Assembly: GCA_024398835.1 (NCBI GenBank)
Contig: JAKSIK010000009.1
Span: 26,170-90,169, forward strand
Direction: 5' to 3'
DNA: 64,000 bases
Source: Fibrobacter sp.
GTDB lineage: Bacteria > Fibrobacterota > Fibrobacteria > Fibrobacterales > Fibrobacteraceae
The position numbers were made by a program, and so were the translations under genes. This document shows, piece by piece, positions 52,241-60,471 of this stretch. How positions within the stretch are numbered: position 1 is the stretch's first letter; each line of letters starts with the position of its first letter. The notes beneath the pieces were generated by a model that did no database searches, had not been told where the DNA came from, and saw only the letters and a program-made list of their open reading frames with translations.

Positions 52241-53161
52241 ATGGGATTTTTCTCTGCGATTAAAAGTGGCCTAGCCAAAACCCGTGACGCCCTTTTGGGC
52301 GAATTGAAGGGTATCGTTGGTGCAGGCAAGATTACTGACGAAACTCTAGAGGAATTGGAAGAACACTTGATCAAGGCGGATGTGGGCGTAGAAGCCGCAT
52401 TCCTCCTAACCGATGCTCTCCGGGAAAACGCGCTTGGCAAGTCCCTCACCACAGAGCAGGTCCTAGACATCATGCGCTCCGAGGCGGAACGCCTTCTCAA
52501 GGATCCACCGCCCTTTGAACTCAAAGGGAAACCTCATGTAGTCCTGGTCATTGGCGTCAACGGCGCCGGTAAAACCACCACCATCGGGAAACTTGCCGCA
52601 CGGCTCATCGGCGAGGGCAAGAAAGTCATGATTGCTGCCTGTGATACCTTCCGTGCAGCCGCCATCGAACAGCTGGAAACCTGGGCCGAACGCTCCGGCG
52701 CCGAATTCGTGAAGCATCAGGAAGGGAGCGACCCCGCGGCCGTAGCCTTCGATGCTTGCAATGCCGCCGTTGCTCGTGGCTGTGACGTCGTCTTGGTAGA
52801 TACCGCAGGCCGTCTCCACAACAAAGACTACCTCATGGAAGAGCTGAAGAAAATCGTCCGCGTCATCAAGAAGGTGAATCCAGACTTCCCGCAAGACATG
52901 TGGCTCGTCATCGATGGCAATACCGGACAGAACACTATCAGTCAGACCAAGATTTTTAACCAGAGTTTCCCTCTCACGGGTTTGGTCGTCACAAAACTGG
53001 ACGGCACCGCCCGCGGTGGCGCAGTCCTCAGCATCGCAAGTTCTCTCCAGATTCCCATCCGCTGGATAGGCATGGGAGAACGCATCGACCAGCTGGTCCC
53101 CTTCAGCAAGGCCGACTATGTCTCCGGACTTTTCGAGAACGCCCTGGAAGAAAAAAACTGA
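52241..53161 (+). CDS. ftsY: Signal recognition particle receptor FtsY
   Basis: 306 residues, a short FtsY without the long acidic N-terminal domain of E. coli. The N domain (about 1-85) precedes the GTPase G domain: G1 GVNGAGKTTTIGKLA, G2 DTFRAAAIEQL, G3 DTAGRLHNKDYL, G4 TKLDGTARGG. It brings ribosome-nascent-chain-SRP complexes to the membrane. It probably heads a run with three envelope genes that follow. Confidence 0.96.
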   Translation: MGFFSAIKSGLAKTRDALLGELKGIVGAGKITDETLEELEEHLIKADVGVEAAFLLTDALRENALGKSLTTEQVLDIMRSEAERLLKDPPPFELKGKPHVVLVIGVNGAGKTTTIGKLAARLIGEGKKVMIAACDTFRAAAIEQLETWAERSGAEFVKHQEGSDPAAVAFDACNAAVARGCDVVLVDTAGRLHNKDYLMEELKKIVRVIKKVNPDFPQDMWLVIDGNTGQNTISQTKIFNQSFPLTGLVVTKLDGTARGGAVLSIASSLQIPIRWIGMGERIDQLVPFSKADYVSGLFENALEEKN

Positions 53162-53184
53162 GGTCGGCCGAAGCCGTAATCCCA

Positions 53185-53631
53185 ATGAGTTTCTTCAGCA
53201 GTTATAAGATTAAAGCCTCCCTTTCCTGCACGGCATTCCTTCTTTTTCTGCTGGCGGCATCCCTGTATCTCACAGGGTGTAAAGACGAAAACATCACCAT
53301 CGAAGAAAGCTTTATTGCAGCCTTTGTAGAAATCCGTGTGGCCGAGCACACCTACGGCATTGAATCTCCCTCCGCCGGCCTCGCCCGCAGAGACATCCTC
53401 AAAAAGTACGGCTACACTCGAGAATCCTTCATTCAAAAAACAAACGAAATCCTCGCCAACGATGACATGTGGATTCCCTTCCAAAAGCAAGTCACTGACC
53501 GCATCGATTCCATCTTGGACCCTGATGCTTACATCAAGCGCGTAGAAGCAGAAAAAGCCGCCAAAGAGAAGACGAAAAAATCCAAGAGTCCCAAGCCTGG
53601 AAAATCCAAAAAAGAAGGAGCGGACAAATGA
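53185..53631 (+). CDS. Small lipoprotein of unknown function
   Basis: 148 residues. A lipoprotein signal ends at Cys32 (LYLTGC-K). The body has a helical pattern (AAFVEIRVAEHTYGI, RRDILKKYGYTRESF) similar in size and feel to DUF4296-type lipoproteins, without certainty. The last ~30 residues are Lys/Ala/Pro/Ser-rich and disordered (KTKKSKSPKPGKSKKEG). The gene ends in a 4-bp overlap with the thioredoxin-like gene, suggesting a shared periplasmic role. Confidence 0.75.
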   Translation: MSFFSSYKIKASLSCTAFLLFLLAASLYLTGCKDENITIEESFIAAFVEIRVAEHTYGIESPSAGLARRDILKKYGYTRESFIQKTNEILANDDMWIPFQKQVTDRIDSILDPDAYIKRVEAEKAAKEKTKKSKSPKPGKSKKEGADK

Positions 53632-54107
53632 ACCTTCGCCCTTCCCTCCTTACAAAATTATTCGTCTTCCTGATTCTTGCCGGCGGCCTTGCTTATAGCG
53701 CCCCTGCCACAATGGTCCACTGGATGACCTACAACGAGGCCCTTGCCAAAGCGCAAAAAGAACCCAAACTCATCCTCGTAGATCTTTACGCAGACTGGTG
53801 CGTCCCCTGCCGCATTATGGATAAAAACGTCTACGGCGACCCCACCATTTCCGCCATTCTCAATACTAAATTCTATGCCGTAAAACTGGATGCGGATTCC
53901 CAGGATACCATCAAGTGCGATGGCGTCAAAAACACCATCCAAAATTGTTTTCATCAAGTCTGGGAATTGACCGCTTTACCTTCATTTGTTCTAGTGGCCC
54001 CCAAGGGCATGTCCATTCTCACGGTCACGGATTCCATGAGCCCACAAGAAATGCTGGAACTTCTCCGTAAGTTTTTAGAAAAAGAAAAGGACTGGATTAA
54101 CCAATGA
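53628..54107 (+). CDS. Secreted thioredoxin-fold protein
   Basis: 159 residues with an N-terminal signal or anchor (LFVFLILAGGLAYSA). The redox motif is C-V-P-C in DLYADWCVPCRIMDKNV near residues 60-63, and the cis-Pro is in LTALPSFVLVAPKG. Two further cysteines (IKCDGVKNTIQNC) could form a second disulfide. It would reduce or isomerise disulfides in the periplasm, with DsbD (1,610) a possible electron donor. It overlaps both neighbours by 4 bp. Confidence 0.88.
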   Translation: MNLRPSLLTKLFVFLILAGGLAYSAPATMVHWMTYNEALAKAQKEPKLILVDLYADWCVPCRIMDKNVYGDPTISAILNTKFYAVKLDADSQDTIKCDGVKNTIQNCFHQVWELTALPSFVLVAPKGMSILTVTDSMSPQEMLELLRKFLEKEKDWINQ

Positions 54108-55729
54108 GTGCAGAATTTCTCTTCTATGTGCAAATCGCCTTCTGGGTTCTCCTATTCCTTCTGGTCTTGTGCTATGGACTTTTCCCGCTCACGCTCCCCT
54201 TTGTGAGCGAACTTTTCAAGAGGCATCACAGGGATATCGATGAAAACTTTGAACTGCCCACTGTTTCACTTTTGATTTCCGCCTTCAATGAAGAAGCGGT
54301 AATTGAACGGAAAATCCAGAACATTCTGGAGATCGACTACCCAAAAGACAAACTGGAAGTTCTTATTGGTGATGATGGGTCGGCTGATAAAACGGCTGAA
54401 ATTATCGCCCGCTACAAGGACCAAGGCATCACCCTTGTGAAGGCTCCGCAGAATGCGGGCAAGGCCGCCATGCTGAACCGCCTGCAGAAAATCGCCACCG
54501 GGGAGATTCTCGTATTCTGCGACGCAAACACCATGTTCTTCCCCAACGTAGTCCGTAAACTGGTGGACCCTTTCAAGGATAAGAAAATCGGTTGCGCCTG
54601 CGGTCACCTCATTCTTTCCGACAAAAGCGGCAGCGTTCTCGGGCAGGGGGAAAGTTCCTATTGGGATTTGGAATCCGAAATCAAGAAGTTCGAAGGTATT
54701 CTGGACCGCCTCATTGGCGGTAACGGCGCCCTCTATGCCATCCGGAAAAGCCTCTACTCCGAGCTCCCCATCAAAAAGAGCGTCATGGACGACTTCTACA
54801 TCACTACAAAAATTCTCCAGAAAGGGTTCTACTGCACTTTCATCGCCAGCGCCATCGGCACTGAGCAAACCTCCAAGGAAAGCGCTGGCGAGTTCCGCCG
54901 CAAAGTCCGCATTGGCCGCGCCAACTTCAACTACTTGCTTTCTTACCTCCCTCTCTTGAATCCGTTCCGCCCTCTCCTCGCCTATCTCTTCTTCTCTCAC
55001 AAGATTCTCCGCTGGTTCTCTCCCCACATTCTGATACTTCTTTTTGTGGCAAATGCCCTGCTTTTAACAAGCGGAGTCCTCTACCAGGCCTCATTTGCCC
55101 TCATGATTCTGGTTTTGTTCCTCGCTCTTTCCAAAAAAATTCCCAGCGCTTACTATTTTTTGTCCATGAACTTTGCAATGCTAAAAGGATTTTTCCTGTC
55201 CTTTACCAAGGAAAAAAGTGGTGGATGGGCTCGTGAAGCACGCAGCGATGAAGAAGCAACTTCCATCATCAAATGCGCACTTCCCGTTCTCTTTGCATGT
55301 CTCCTAACCTTAGCTCCTACGAAGGCCAATGCCTTTACCATGGATGTCCAAGGTGGCGTGGTGAACCATGTCAGTGAAATTCTAGATTTCAATCTAAACA
55401 TCTACGGCCATTACTGGTTTCCTATAGATCAAATGGTATTTGTAGGCTTAGGCAGTGGCTATCAAGAAATTGACAACGTGAGCCTCGTGCCCGTTTCTGC
55501 CAGCGCCTGGATTAGGCTTCCCTTTGGCGGACAGATGCTTCCCGTTATTACCGGCGACATCGGCTATCTCATCGGCAGCAACCATCAAATGTTCTGGCGT
55601 ACTGGTGGCGGACTTGACATCAAAAACGGCGACAAAACATCCATCCTCGTGATGGGAGGCTATGAGTTCCTAGAACATTTTGGTATGGGCTATATCTACA
55701 TGCAATTGGGTCTACTCGTAGAACTCTAG
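54104..55729 (+). CDS. Glycosyltransferase 2 fused to a barrel-like C-terminal domain
   Basis: 541 residues. One membrane helix (about 8-30) is followed by a GT2 domain (about 50-290) with FNEEAVIERKIQNILEID, the DDG motif IGDDGSADKTAE, the DxD-type CDANTMFF, and MDDFYITTKILQKG, then two or three helices (about 295-350). Residues 388-408 form a second hydrophobic stretch ending in an AxA-like site (KANA), just like a signal peptide, and residues 409-541 show alternating strands ending in leucine, like a small outer-membrane barrel. No internal start with a ribosome-binding site is seen, so it is one fusion or one missed stop. Substrate unknown; the GT2 part resembles membrane polysaccharide synthases. 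Confidence 0.85.
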   Translation: MSAEFLFYVQIAFWVLLFLLVLCYGLFPLTLPFVSELFKRHHRDIDENFELPTVSLLISAFNEEAVIERKIQNILEIDYPKDKLEVLIGDDGSADKTAEIIARYKDQGITLVKAPQNAGKAAMLNRLQKIATGEILVFCDANTMFFPNVVRKLVDPFKDKKIGCACGHLILSDKSGSVLGQGESSYWDLESEIKKFEGILDRLIGGNGALYAIRKSLYSELPIKKSVMDDFYITTKILQKGFYCTFIASAIGTEQTSKESAGEFRRKVRIGRANFNYLLSYLPLLNPFRPLLAYLFFSHKILRWFSPHILILLFVANALLLTSGVLYQASFALMILVLFLALSKKIPSAYYFLSMNFAMLKGFFLSFTKEKSGGWAREARSDEEATSIIKCALPVLFACLLTLAPTKANAFTMDVQGGVVNHVSEILDFNLNIYGHYWFPIDQMVFVGLGSGYQEIDNVSLVPVSASAWIRLPFGGQMLPVITGDIGYLIGSNHQMFWRTGGGLDIKNGDKTSILVMGGYEFLEHFGMGYIYMQLGLLVEL

Positions 55730-55745
55730 CAAAAACAACTATTAT

Positions 55746-55767
55746 CAGACACCAATGATGGTGTCTG
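55746..55767. terminator. Hairpin between convergent genes
   Basis: CAGACACC-AATGAT-GGTGTCTG, a perfect 8-bp stem between the GT2 fusion and tlpA. No T-run follows on the plus strand, so the strength is uncertain. Confidence 0.5.
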
Positions 55768-55775
55768 CCACGCAT

Positions 55776-56294
55776 TTACTTTGTCAGTAATCCTTCAATA
55801 GCGGAGCGCATTTCTCGCTCATCAAATGCGCCAACACCCACATAGGTGATGCTATCCTTTGCATTTACAAGGAAATTGACTGGAATCACCCGCGGGTTGC
55901 CAAAGGCATTCATCGCATCATAATTCCAGAACAACATCGTCCAGGGGAACTTTTCCTTCTCCTGATATTTTTGGGCGGTGGCAAAATCCTCGTCCTCATC
56001 AATCATCACCACCTTCAACCCTCGGGATTCATAAGCCTCATGGATTTTCCGCAGGCTTGGCAATTCTGCACGGCAACTAGGGCACCAGGAGGCGGTAAGA
56101 ACCACCAGGGTCACCTCTCCCTTCACCTCTCCAAAAAACACCTTCTCGCCCAGCATGTTCTGGGCCTCAAAACTAGCCACATATTTGGGAATTTCTTGGA
56201 AAGCCTGCCCATAGGAACTGCACTGCCGCTGCACAAAGACGGCAAACAGCAAAACAGCCACCAGAAGGATAATTTTAAAGGGCGAAAAGTGCAT
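55776..56294 (-). CDS. TlpA-like periplasmic thioredoxin
   Basis: 172 residues from the ATG at 56294; an ATG four codons upstream is also possible. A signal anchor (IILLVAVLLFAVFV) precedes a TlpA/ResA-type domain with C-P-S-C in VLTASWCPSCRAELPSLRK near residues 85-88. The extra central insert FEVKG and the cis-Pro in NPRVIPVNFLVNA are usual for the family. It would reduce periplasmic disulfides, for example in cytochrome maturation; no such genes are near. It is divergent from pilT over 52 bp. Confidence 0.85.
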   Translation of the reverse strand: MHFSPFKIILLVAVLLFAVFVQRQCSSYGQAFQEIPKYVASFEAQNMLGEKVFFGEVKGEVTLVVLTASWCPSCRAELPSLRKIHEAYESRGLKVVMIDEDEDFATAQKYQEKEKFPWTMLFWNYDAMNAFGNPRVIPVNFLVNAKDSITYVGVGAFDEREMRSAIEGLLTK

Positions 56295-56346
56295 ATCTTT
56301 CAACAATTTACGAAATTTTTAGCCCTTTTTAGTTATATTCTCTACC

Positions 56347-57414
56347 ATGGGATACAACATTCAAGAACTTCTTAGTGAAATGGTTAAGCGTAACGGTTCC
56401 GACTTGCACATTACGGCCGGTTCCCCTCCGCTCCTTCGTCTTTCTGGTAAACTTACCCCCATCGGCACTGAAAAAATGAAGCCCGATGAGACCATGCGCA
56501 TGACTTATAGCCTCATGAACGAAGCTCAGAAAAAGACCTTCGAACAGACTAAGGAATGCGACTTCTCTTTCGGTATCGCCAACCTGGCCCGCTTCCGTGC
56601 CAACGCCTACCTCCAGCGCGGCTGCGTGGCTCTCGCCCTCCGTATCATTCCGCTGGACATCAAGACCTTTAAAGACCTGGGCCTCCCGAAGATTCTTGCA
56701 GATTTCACCACGCGTCCTTCTGGCCTCGTGCTGGTGACTGGTGCTACCGGTTCTGGTAAGTCCACCACCCTCGCCGCCATGATTGATAAAATCAACAAGG
56801 AACGGCACGACCACATCCTCACAGTTGAAGATCCCATTGAATTTTTGCACAAGCATCAGGGCTGCATGGTGAACCAGCGCGAAGTGGGTAGTGACACCAC
56901 CAGTTTTGCCATGGCATTGAAGATGGCCCTCCGTCAGGACCCCGACGTGGTGCTTATCGGCGAAATGCGTGATAATGAGACCATGCGTTGTGCACTGACC
57001 ATTGCAGAAACCGGTCACTTGGCCTTTGCAACACTTCATACCAACTCCTGCGTGCAGACCATCAACCGTATCATCGACGCCTTCCCCAAGGGCGAACAGC
57101 AGACGGTACGCACCCAGCTCAGCTTCGTGCTTCAGGGCGTCATATGTCAAACCCTGGTACCAAAGGTTGGCGGAGGCCGCGTCATGGCCTACGAAATCAT
57201 GAACGTGACTCCAGGTATTCGCGCCCTCATTCGCGATGACAAGGTCCATCAGATTGAATCCATGATTGAAATCGGTCAGAAGTTCGGCATGAACACCATG
57301 AACATGTGCCTTTGCGACCTGGTCAAACAGCGCAAGGTGGACCGGTTCGAAGCTCTTTCCCGTTCTCCCAGTCCAGACCAGCTGGAACAGTTATTCCAGA
57401 AAGAAGGTGTGTAA
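56347..57414 (+). CDS. pilT: Type IV pilus retraction ATPase PilT
   Basis: 355 residues, the standard PilT size. Walker A is VTGATGSGKSTTLAAMID near residue 135, an Asp box HILTVEDPIEFLH, the Walker B DPDVVLIGEMRDNETM, and a His box TGHLAFATLHTN. The N-terminal PAS-like domain begins IQELLSEMVKRNGSDLHIT. It depolymerises pili for twitching motility or adhesion. pilC follows three bases later, so the pair is a motor plus platform protein. Confidence 0.96.
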   Translation: MGYNIQELLSEMVKRNGSDLHITAGSPPLLRLSGKLTPIGTEKMKPDETMRMTYSLMNEAQKKTFEQTKECDFSFGIANLARFRANAYLQRGCVALALRIIPLDIKTFKDLGLPKILADFTTRPSGLVLVTGATGSGKSTTLAAMIDKINKERHDHILTVEDPIEFLHKHQGCMVNQREVGSDTTSFAMALKMALRQDPDVVLIGEMRDNETMRCALTIAETGHLAFATLHTNSCVQTINRIIDAFPKGEQQTVRTQLSFVLQGVICQTLVPKVGGGRVMAYEIMNVTPGIRALIRDDKVHQIESMIEIGQKFGMNTMNMCLCDLVKQRKVDRFEALSRSPSPDQLEQLFQKEGV

Positions 57415-57417
57415 TTT

Positions 57418-58620
57418 ATGGCAGAATTCCTCTATAAAGCACAAAACACCCAAGGGACCAATTTTGAAGGAACTTTGGAGGCAAAAGACAAAGCGGAAGC
57501 GGAAGCACTGCTCCTTCGCCGCCGGTTGGTCATTACCAGCTTAAAGAAAAAACCGACAGAAATCAAAATCAAGATTGGCTCCGGCATCAAACACGAAGAC
57601 TTGACCCGTTTCACGCGTATGTTCTCCTCCATGTGTTCTGCCGGTCTTCCCATGCTCCAGTGCTTGAACATCCTGGAAGAGCAATGCGAAAATGTGAACC
57701 TGAAAGAAGTGATTCACAAAGTGACTCAATCCATCAACGGCGGTTCTTCGCTAGCTGATGCTTTGGCCCAACACCCAAAGGTTTTTGACTCCCTCTATTG
57801 CAACATGGTGGCCGCAGGTGAAGCTGGTGGTATTCTTGAAGGAATTCTCGCCCGTCTTGCGGAAACCATGGAAAACTCCATGCGCCTCAAACGCAAGGTG
57901 AAAAAAGCTCTCACCTACCCGGTCATGGTTATCATCGTGGGTATCTTCGTGGTGATCGCCCTTATGACCTTCGTGGTGCCTACCTTCGCAGAACAGTTTG
58001 CCGCCTTGGATGCAGAACTTCCAGCACCTACGCTCTTCGTGATGAGCATTTCTGATTTCCTACGAGATAATGCCGCATTCCTCGTCATAGGAACAGTGAC
58101 TCTTATTGTGGGTTTCAAAATGGCGTTGAAAGTTAAACCCATTCACTATGCTTTTGACCAATTCATGTTGAAGGTTCCTAAACTAGGCGACTTGCAGATT
58201 AAATCCGTTACCGCAAGCTTCTCCAGAACGCTGGGAACGCTGCTTAACGCAGGCGTGTCTGTGATGGACGCATTAAAAGTGGTTGCCTCTACTGCTGGTA
58301 ACATGGTTGTGGAACAAGCCATCAACAAGATTGCAATCGGTATCGCCGGTGGTAAGTCCATTGCCGAACCTATGACCGATGTGGGAATCTTCCCTCCCAT
58401 GGTGATTCAGATGACTGGCGTGGGTGAAAAGACTGGTAACCTGGGCGGAATGCTTTTGAAGCTGGCCGACTTCTATGATGAAGAAGTGGACGCCGCTGTG
58501 GATGCTGTGGTGAGCATGATTGAACCTTTGATCATCGTGTTCCTCGGTGGCGCCGTGGGTGGCCTGTTGATTGCAATGTATATGCCTATGTTCTCCATGG
58601 GCGACGCCATTAAGGGATAA
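57418..58620 (+). CDS. pilC: Type IV pilus inner-membrane platform protein PilC
   Basis: 400 residues, type II secretion F family. An N-terminal cytoplasmic domain (about 1-65, LYKAQNTQGTNFEGTLEAKD) is followed by two T2SSF domains (about 70-200 and 270-395) with three membrane helices. MFSSMCSAGLPMLQCLNILE and LGTLLNAGVSVMDALKVVAS are the duplicated cores. It anchors the pilus motor. pilB, pilM-Q and pilin genes are not in the window. The end is followed by the hairpin array and a terminator. Confidence 0.95.
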   Translation: MAEFLYKAQNTQGTNFEGTLEAKDKAEAEALLLRRRLVITSLKKKPTEIKIKIGSGIKHEDLTRFTRMFSSMCSAGLPMLQCLNILEEQCENVNLKEVIHKVTQSINGGSSLADALAQHPKVFDSLYCNMVAAGEAGGILEGILARLAETMENSMRLKRKVKKALTYPVMVIIVGIFVVIALMTFVVPTFAEQFAALDAELPAPTLFVMSISDFLRDNAAFLVIGTVTLIVGFKMALKVKPIHYAFDQFMLKVPKLGDLQIKSVTASFSRTLGTLLNAGVSVMDALKVVASTAGNMVVEQAINKIAIGIAGGKSIAEPMTDVGIFPPMVIQMTGVGEKTGNLGGMLLKLADFYDEEVDAAVDAVVSMIEPLIIVFLGGAVGGLLIAMYMPMFSMGDAIKG

Positions 58621-58642
58621 TAAAGCGGCGCCATAGTGCGTC

Positions 58643-58890
58643 ACAACTTCGTTCACGTAGGTTTAAACTACGCTACACGAAGTTGTTCCTGCCCTGGCTT
58701 GCTTTCTTAAACCTTTCACAATGTTCCAAATGATTTAACATTTTCTCGCTGTAGGTACCACTACAGCGTCGAGTTCGTGCCTTGTCTTGCTCGTTTCTTA
58801 CCCCTTACTACAACATTTTCCCATTTATACGTCGCCTTCCAGCGCCTTGTTATACTCGCTTTACAGAAATAATTCTGGCTAGCTTTCTTA
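58643..58890. repeat. Three tandem hairpin-plus-tail units (pilC-pflA gap)
   Basis: The 348-bp gap has no gene. Unit 1: ACAACTTCGT (58643-58652) pairs with ACGAAGTTGT (58677-58686) around an inner CGTAG/CTACG stem. Unit 2: CGCTGTAG (58747-58754) pairs with CTACAGCG (58761-58768). Unit 3: CAGAA-ATAA-TTCTG (58864-58877). Each is followed by a similar tail such as GGCTTGCTTTCTTAAACC, GTCTTGCTCGTTTCTTACC or GGCTAGCTTTCTTAACAC. The tails are plus-strand oriented. This looks like a small degenerate intergenic repeat family. Confidence 0.6.
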
Positions 58891-58918
58891 ACACTTTAAC
58901 AAAACGCAAAAAATCAAA

Positions 58919-58944
58919 TCGCTCGTGATGACGGGCGAGTTTTT
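58919..58944. terminator. Bidirectional terminator between pilC and pflA
   Basis: TCGCTCGT-GATG-ACGGGCGA with one G.T pair, flanked by an A-run on the left and GTTTTTGC on the right, serves pilC and also pflA. Confidence 0.8.
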
Positions 58945-58968
58945 GCATCCCCACAATTTTTTGCAAAA

Positions 58969-59742
58969 CTAATTCTTCCAGTCGTTGTACTTCTCTGTTT
59001 CGAGAATGCGGTTGGCATTCTCTACCCGAGCTACGTCTGGAGATTGCGTATCTTTCAGAGAATAATCTATGCCCAACTCCGCGTACTTCCCGAGGGCAAA
59101 GGCGTGATACGGCAGGACTTCCACCCGCTGCACATTGCCAAGGGTGCGAATAAAGTCCCGTGTGCGAAGGAGCGCAGCGTCATCGTCGCTAATGCCCGGC
59201 ACAAGCACATGCCTTATCCAGATGGGCTTGCGGATTTCATCCAGATAGCGATAGAAGTCGATGATGTTTTCGTTCCCGTGACCTGTTAGTTCTTTATGAG
59301 CCGCATCATCAATGTGTTTGATGTCCACCAGAAGCAAATCCGTCACCGCCATCAGTTTTTCAAATTTCGCGAAAACTGCAGGCTCCCGCGAGAAGGTGAC
59401 GCCGCTAGTATCAATGCAGGTATGCACTCCGGCGACTTTCGCTTTCTCAAAAAATTCAATCATGAAATCCAGTTGGGCCAAAGGCTCCCCACCGCTAACG
59501 GTGATGCCTCCGTCTCGCCCCCAATAAGTCTTGTAGCGCAGGGCTTTATCCAGAAGCTCATCGGCCGTCATTGCCATCGCTCCCAAAGTCGCGGCAGTTT
59601 CGCCATTTGCAAACTTCCAGGTTTCCGGATTATGGCAAAACTTACAACGCATGGGGCAGCCCTGCAGAAACACCACAAAGCGAATTCCAGGGCCATCTAC
59701 AGACCCGAAAGATTCCAGTTTATTGATATATCCAACAGCCAT
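58969..59742 (-). CDS. pflA: Pyruvate formate-lyase activating enzyme
   Basis: 257 residues, radical-SAM. The 4Fe-4S cluster motif is C-x3-C-x2-C in LQGCPMRCKFCHNPETWKF near residue 30. GGITVSGGEPLAQLDF is the SAM-binding GGE region and LLVDIKHIDDAAHKEL the conserved DIK. It installs the glycyl radical on PflB, encoded about 49 kb away at 7,915. It is downstream of two lipoprotein genes on the same strand (12 bases), not in an operon with pflB. Confidence 0.95.
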   Translation of the reverse strand: MAVGYINKLESFGSVDGPGIRFVVFLQGCPMRCKFCHNPETWKFANGETAATLGAMAMTADELLDKALRYKTYWGRDGGITVSGGEPLAQLDFMIEFFEKAKVAGVHTCIDTSGVTFSREPAVFAKFEKLMAVTDLLLVDIKHIDDAAHKELTGHGNENIIDFYRYLDEIRKPIWIRHVLVPGISDDDAALLRTRDFIRTLGNVQRVEVLPYHAFALGKYAELGIDYSLKDTQSPDVARVENANRILETEKYNDWKN

Positions 59743-59754
59743 AACACGCTCAAC

Positions 59755-60468
59755 TTATTCCTTGATGCACCGGACATAACCCATATAATTGACCTTGCCT
59801 TCTATGGAGCCATCTAAAATAGATTCCCAATATATGTCCGGGATTTCCCTTTCTTTATAAAAATCTTGAACATTAGCCATACCCACATCACGTCGCGTTT
59901 GAGACCACAAACTTGTCATTTCTCCCTTACCGTAAAAATATCCTCCCGCCTCATAAATGCCGCGATAACTGTATTCCCCCGCCAACTTCAAGTTGAATCC
60001 GCACATGTCGCTACCACCGTCTTCCTTAGCAATCAGGGCATTCCCATCCACATGAACCTGCTCCCGCAAGTGCTCAAAATCGCTCAACTTCGGCACACGC
60101 CATCCCTTGGGGCATAAAGTATATATGCTATCCCATATAAAATCAAATTCCGAAGCACGGCCTAACAGGTTGTATGTTGTGTGCTGAAAAACATAAAGCC
60201 TTCCATACTTATCACAATTTTCTTGAAGGCTATCATGGCAAATGCTGTATTTGAGATTGTATTTCAAATTCTCAGCCATCCATTTCTGGTCTCCAATAGT
60301 CGTGTAGGCATATTCACTGCTATCCCGGTCATCAACAAAAGTTCCGCGAGCCGATTCAGGGCACAATTCTGCAAAATCAACAGGGTCTGGCGACGAAGAC
60401 TCATCACCGCAGCCAACAAGAACTAACGCGCATACAAGCAAAAGGGTTATTCGAAGTCCATTACGCAT
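59755..60468 (-). CDS. Lipoprotein with Fibrobacter succinogenes major paralogous domain
   Basis: 237 residues. Lipobox VLVGC-G at about residue 20, a Ser-rich linker, then the paralogous domain (about 30-235). It starts with CPESARGTFVDDRDSSEYAY and TTIGDQKWMAENLKYNLKY, has CPKGWRVPKLSDFEHLRE, and closes with YVRCIKE. Cysteines are paired by position with its neighbour at 60,472. The domain is expanded in Fibrobacter and found in surface proteins; its biochemical role is not known. It starts three bases after the next gene. Confidence 0.9.
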   Translation of the reverse strand: MRNGLRITLLLVCALVLVGCGDESSSPDPVDFAELCPESARGTFVDDRDSSEYAYTTIGDQKWMAENLKYNLKYSICHDSLQENCDKYGRLYVFQHTTYNLLGRASEFDFIWDSIYTLCPKGWRVPKLSDFEHLREQVHVDGNALIAKEDGGSDMCGFNLKLAGEYSYRGIYEAGGYFYGKGEMTSLWSQTRRDVGMANVQDFYKEREIPDIYWESILDGSIEGKVNYMGYVRCIKE

Positions 60469-60471
60469 AAA

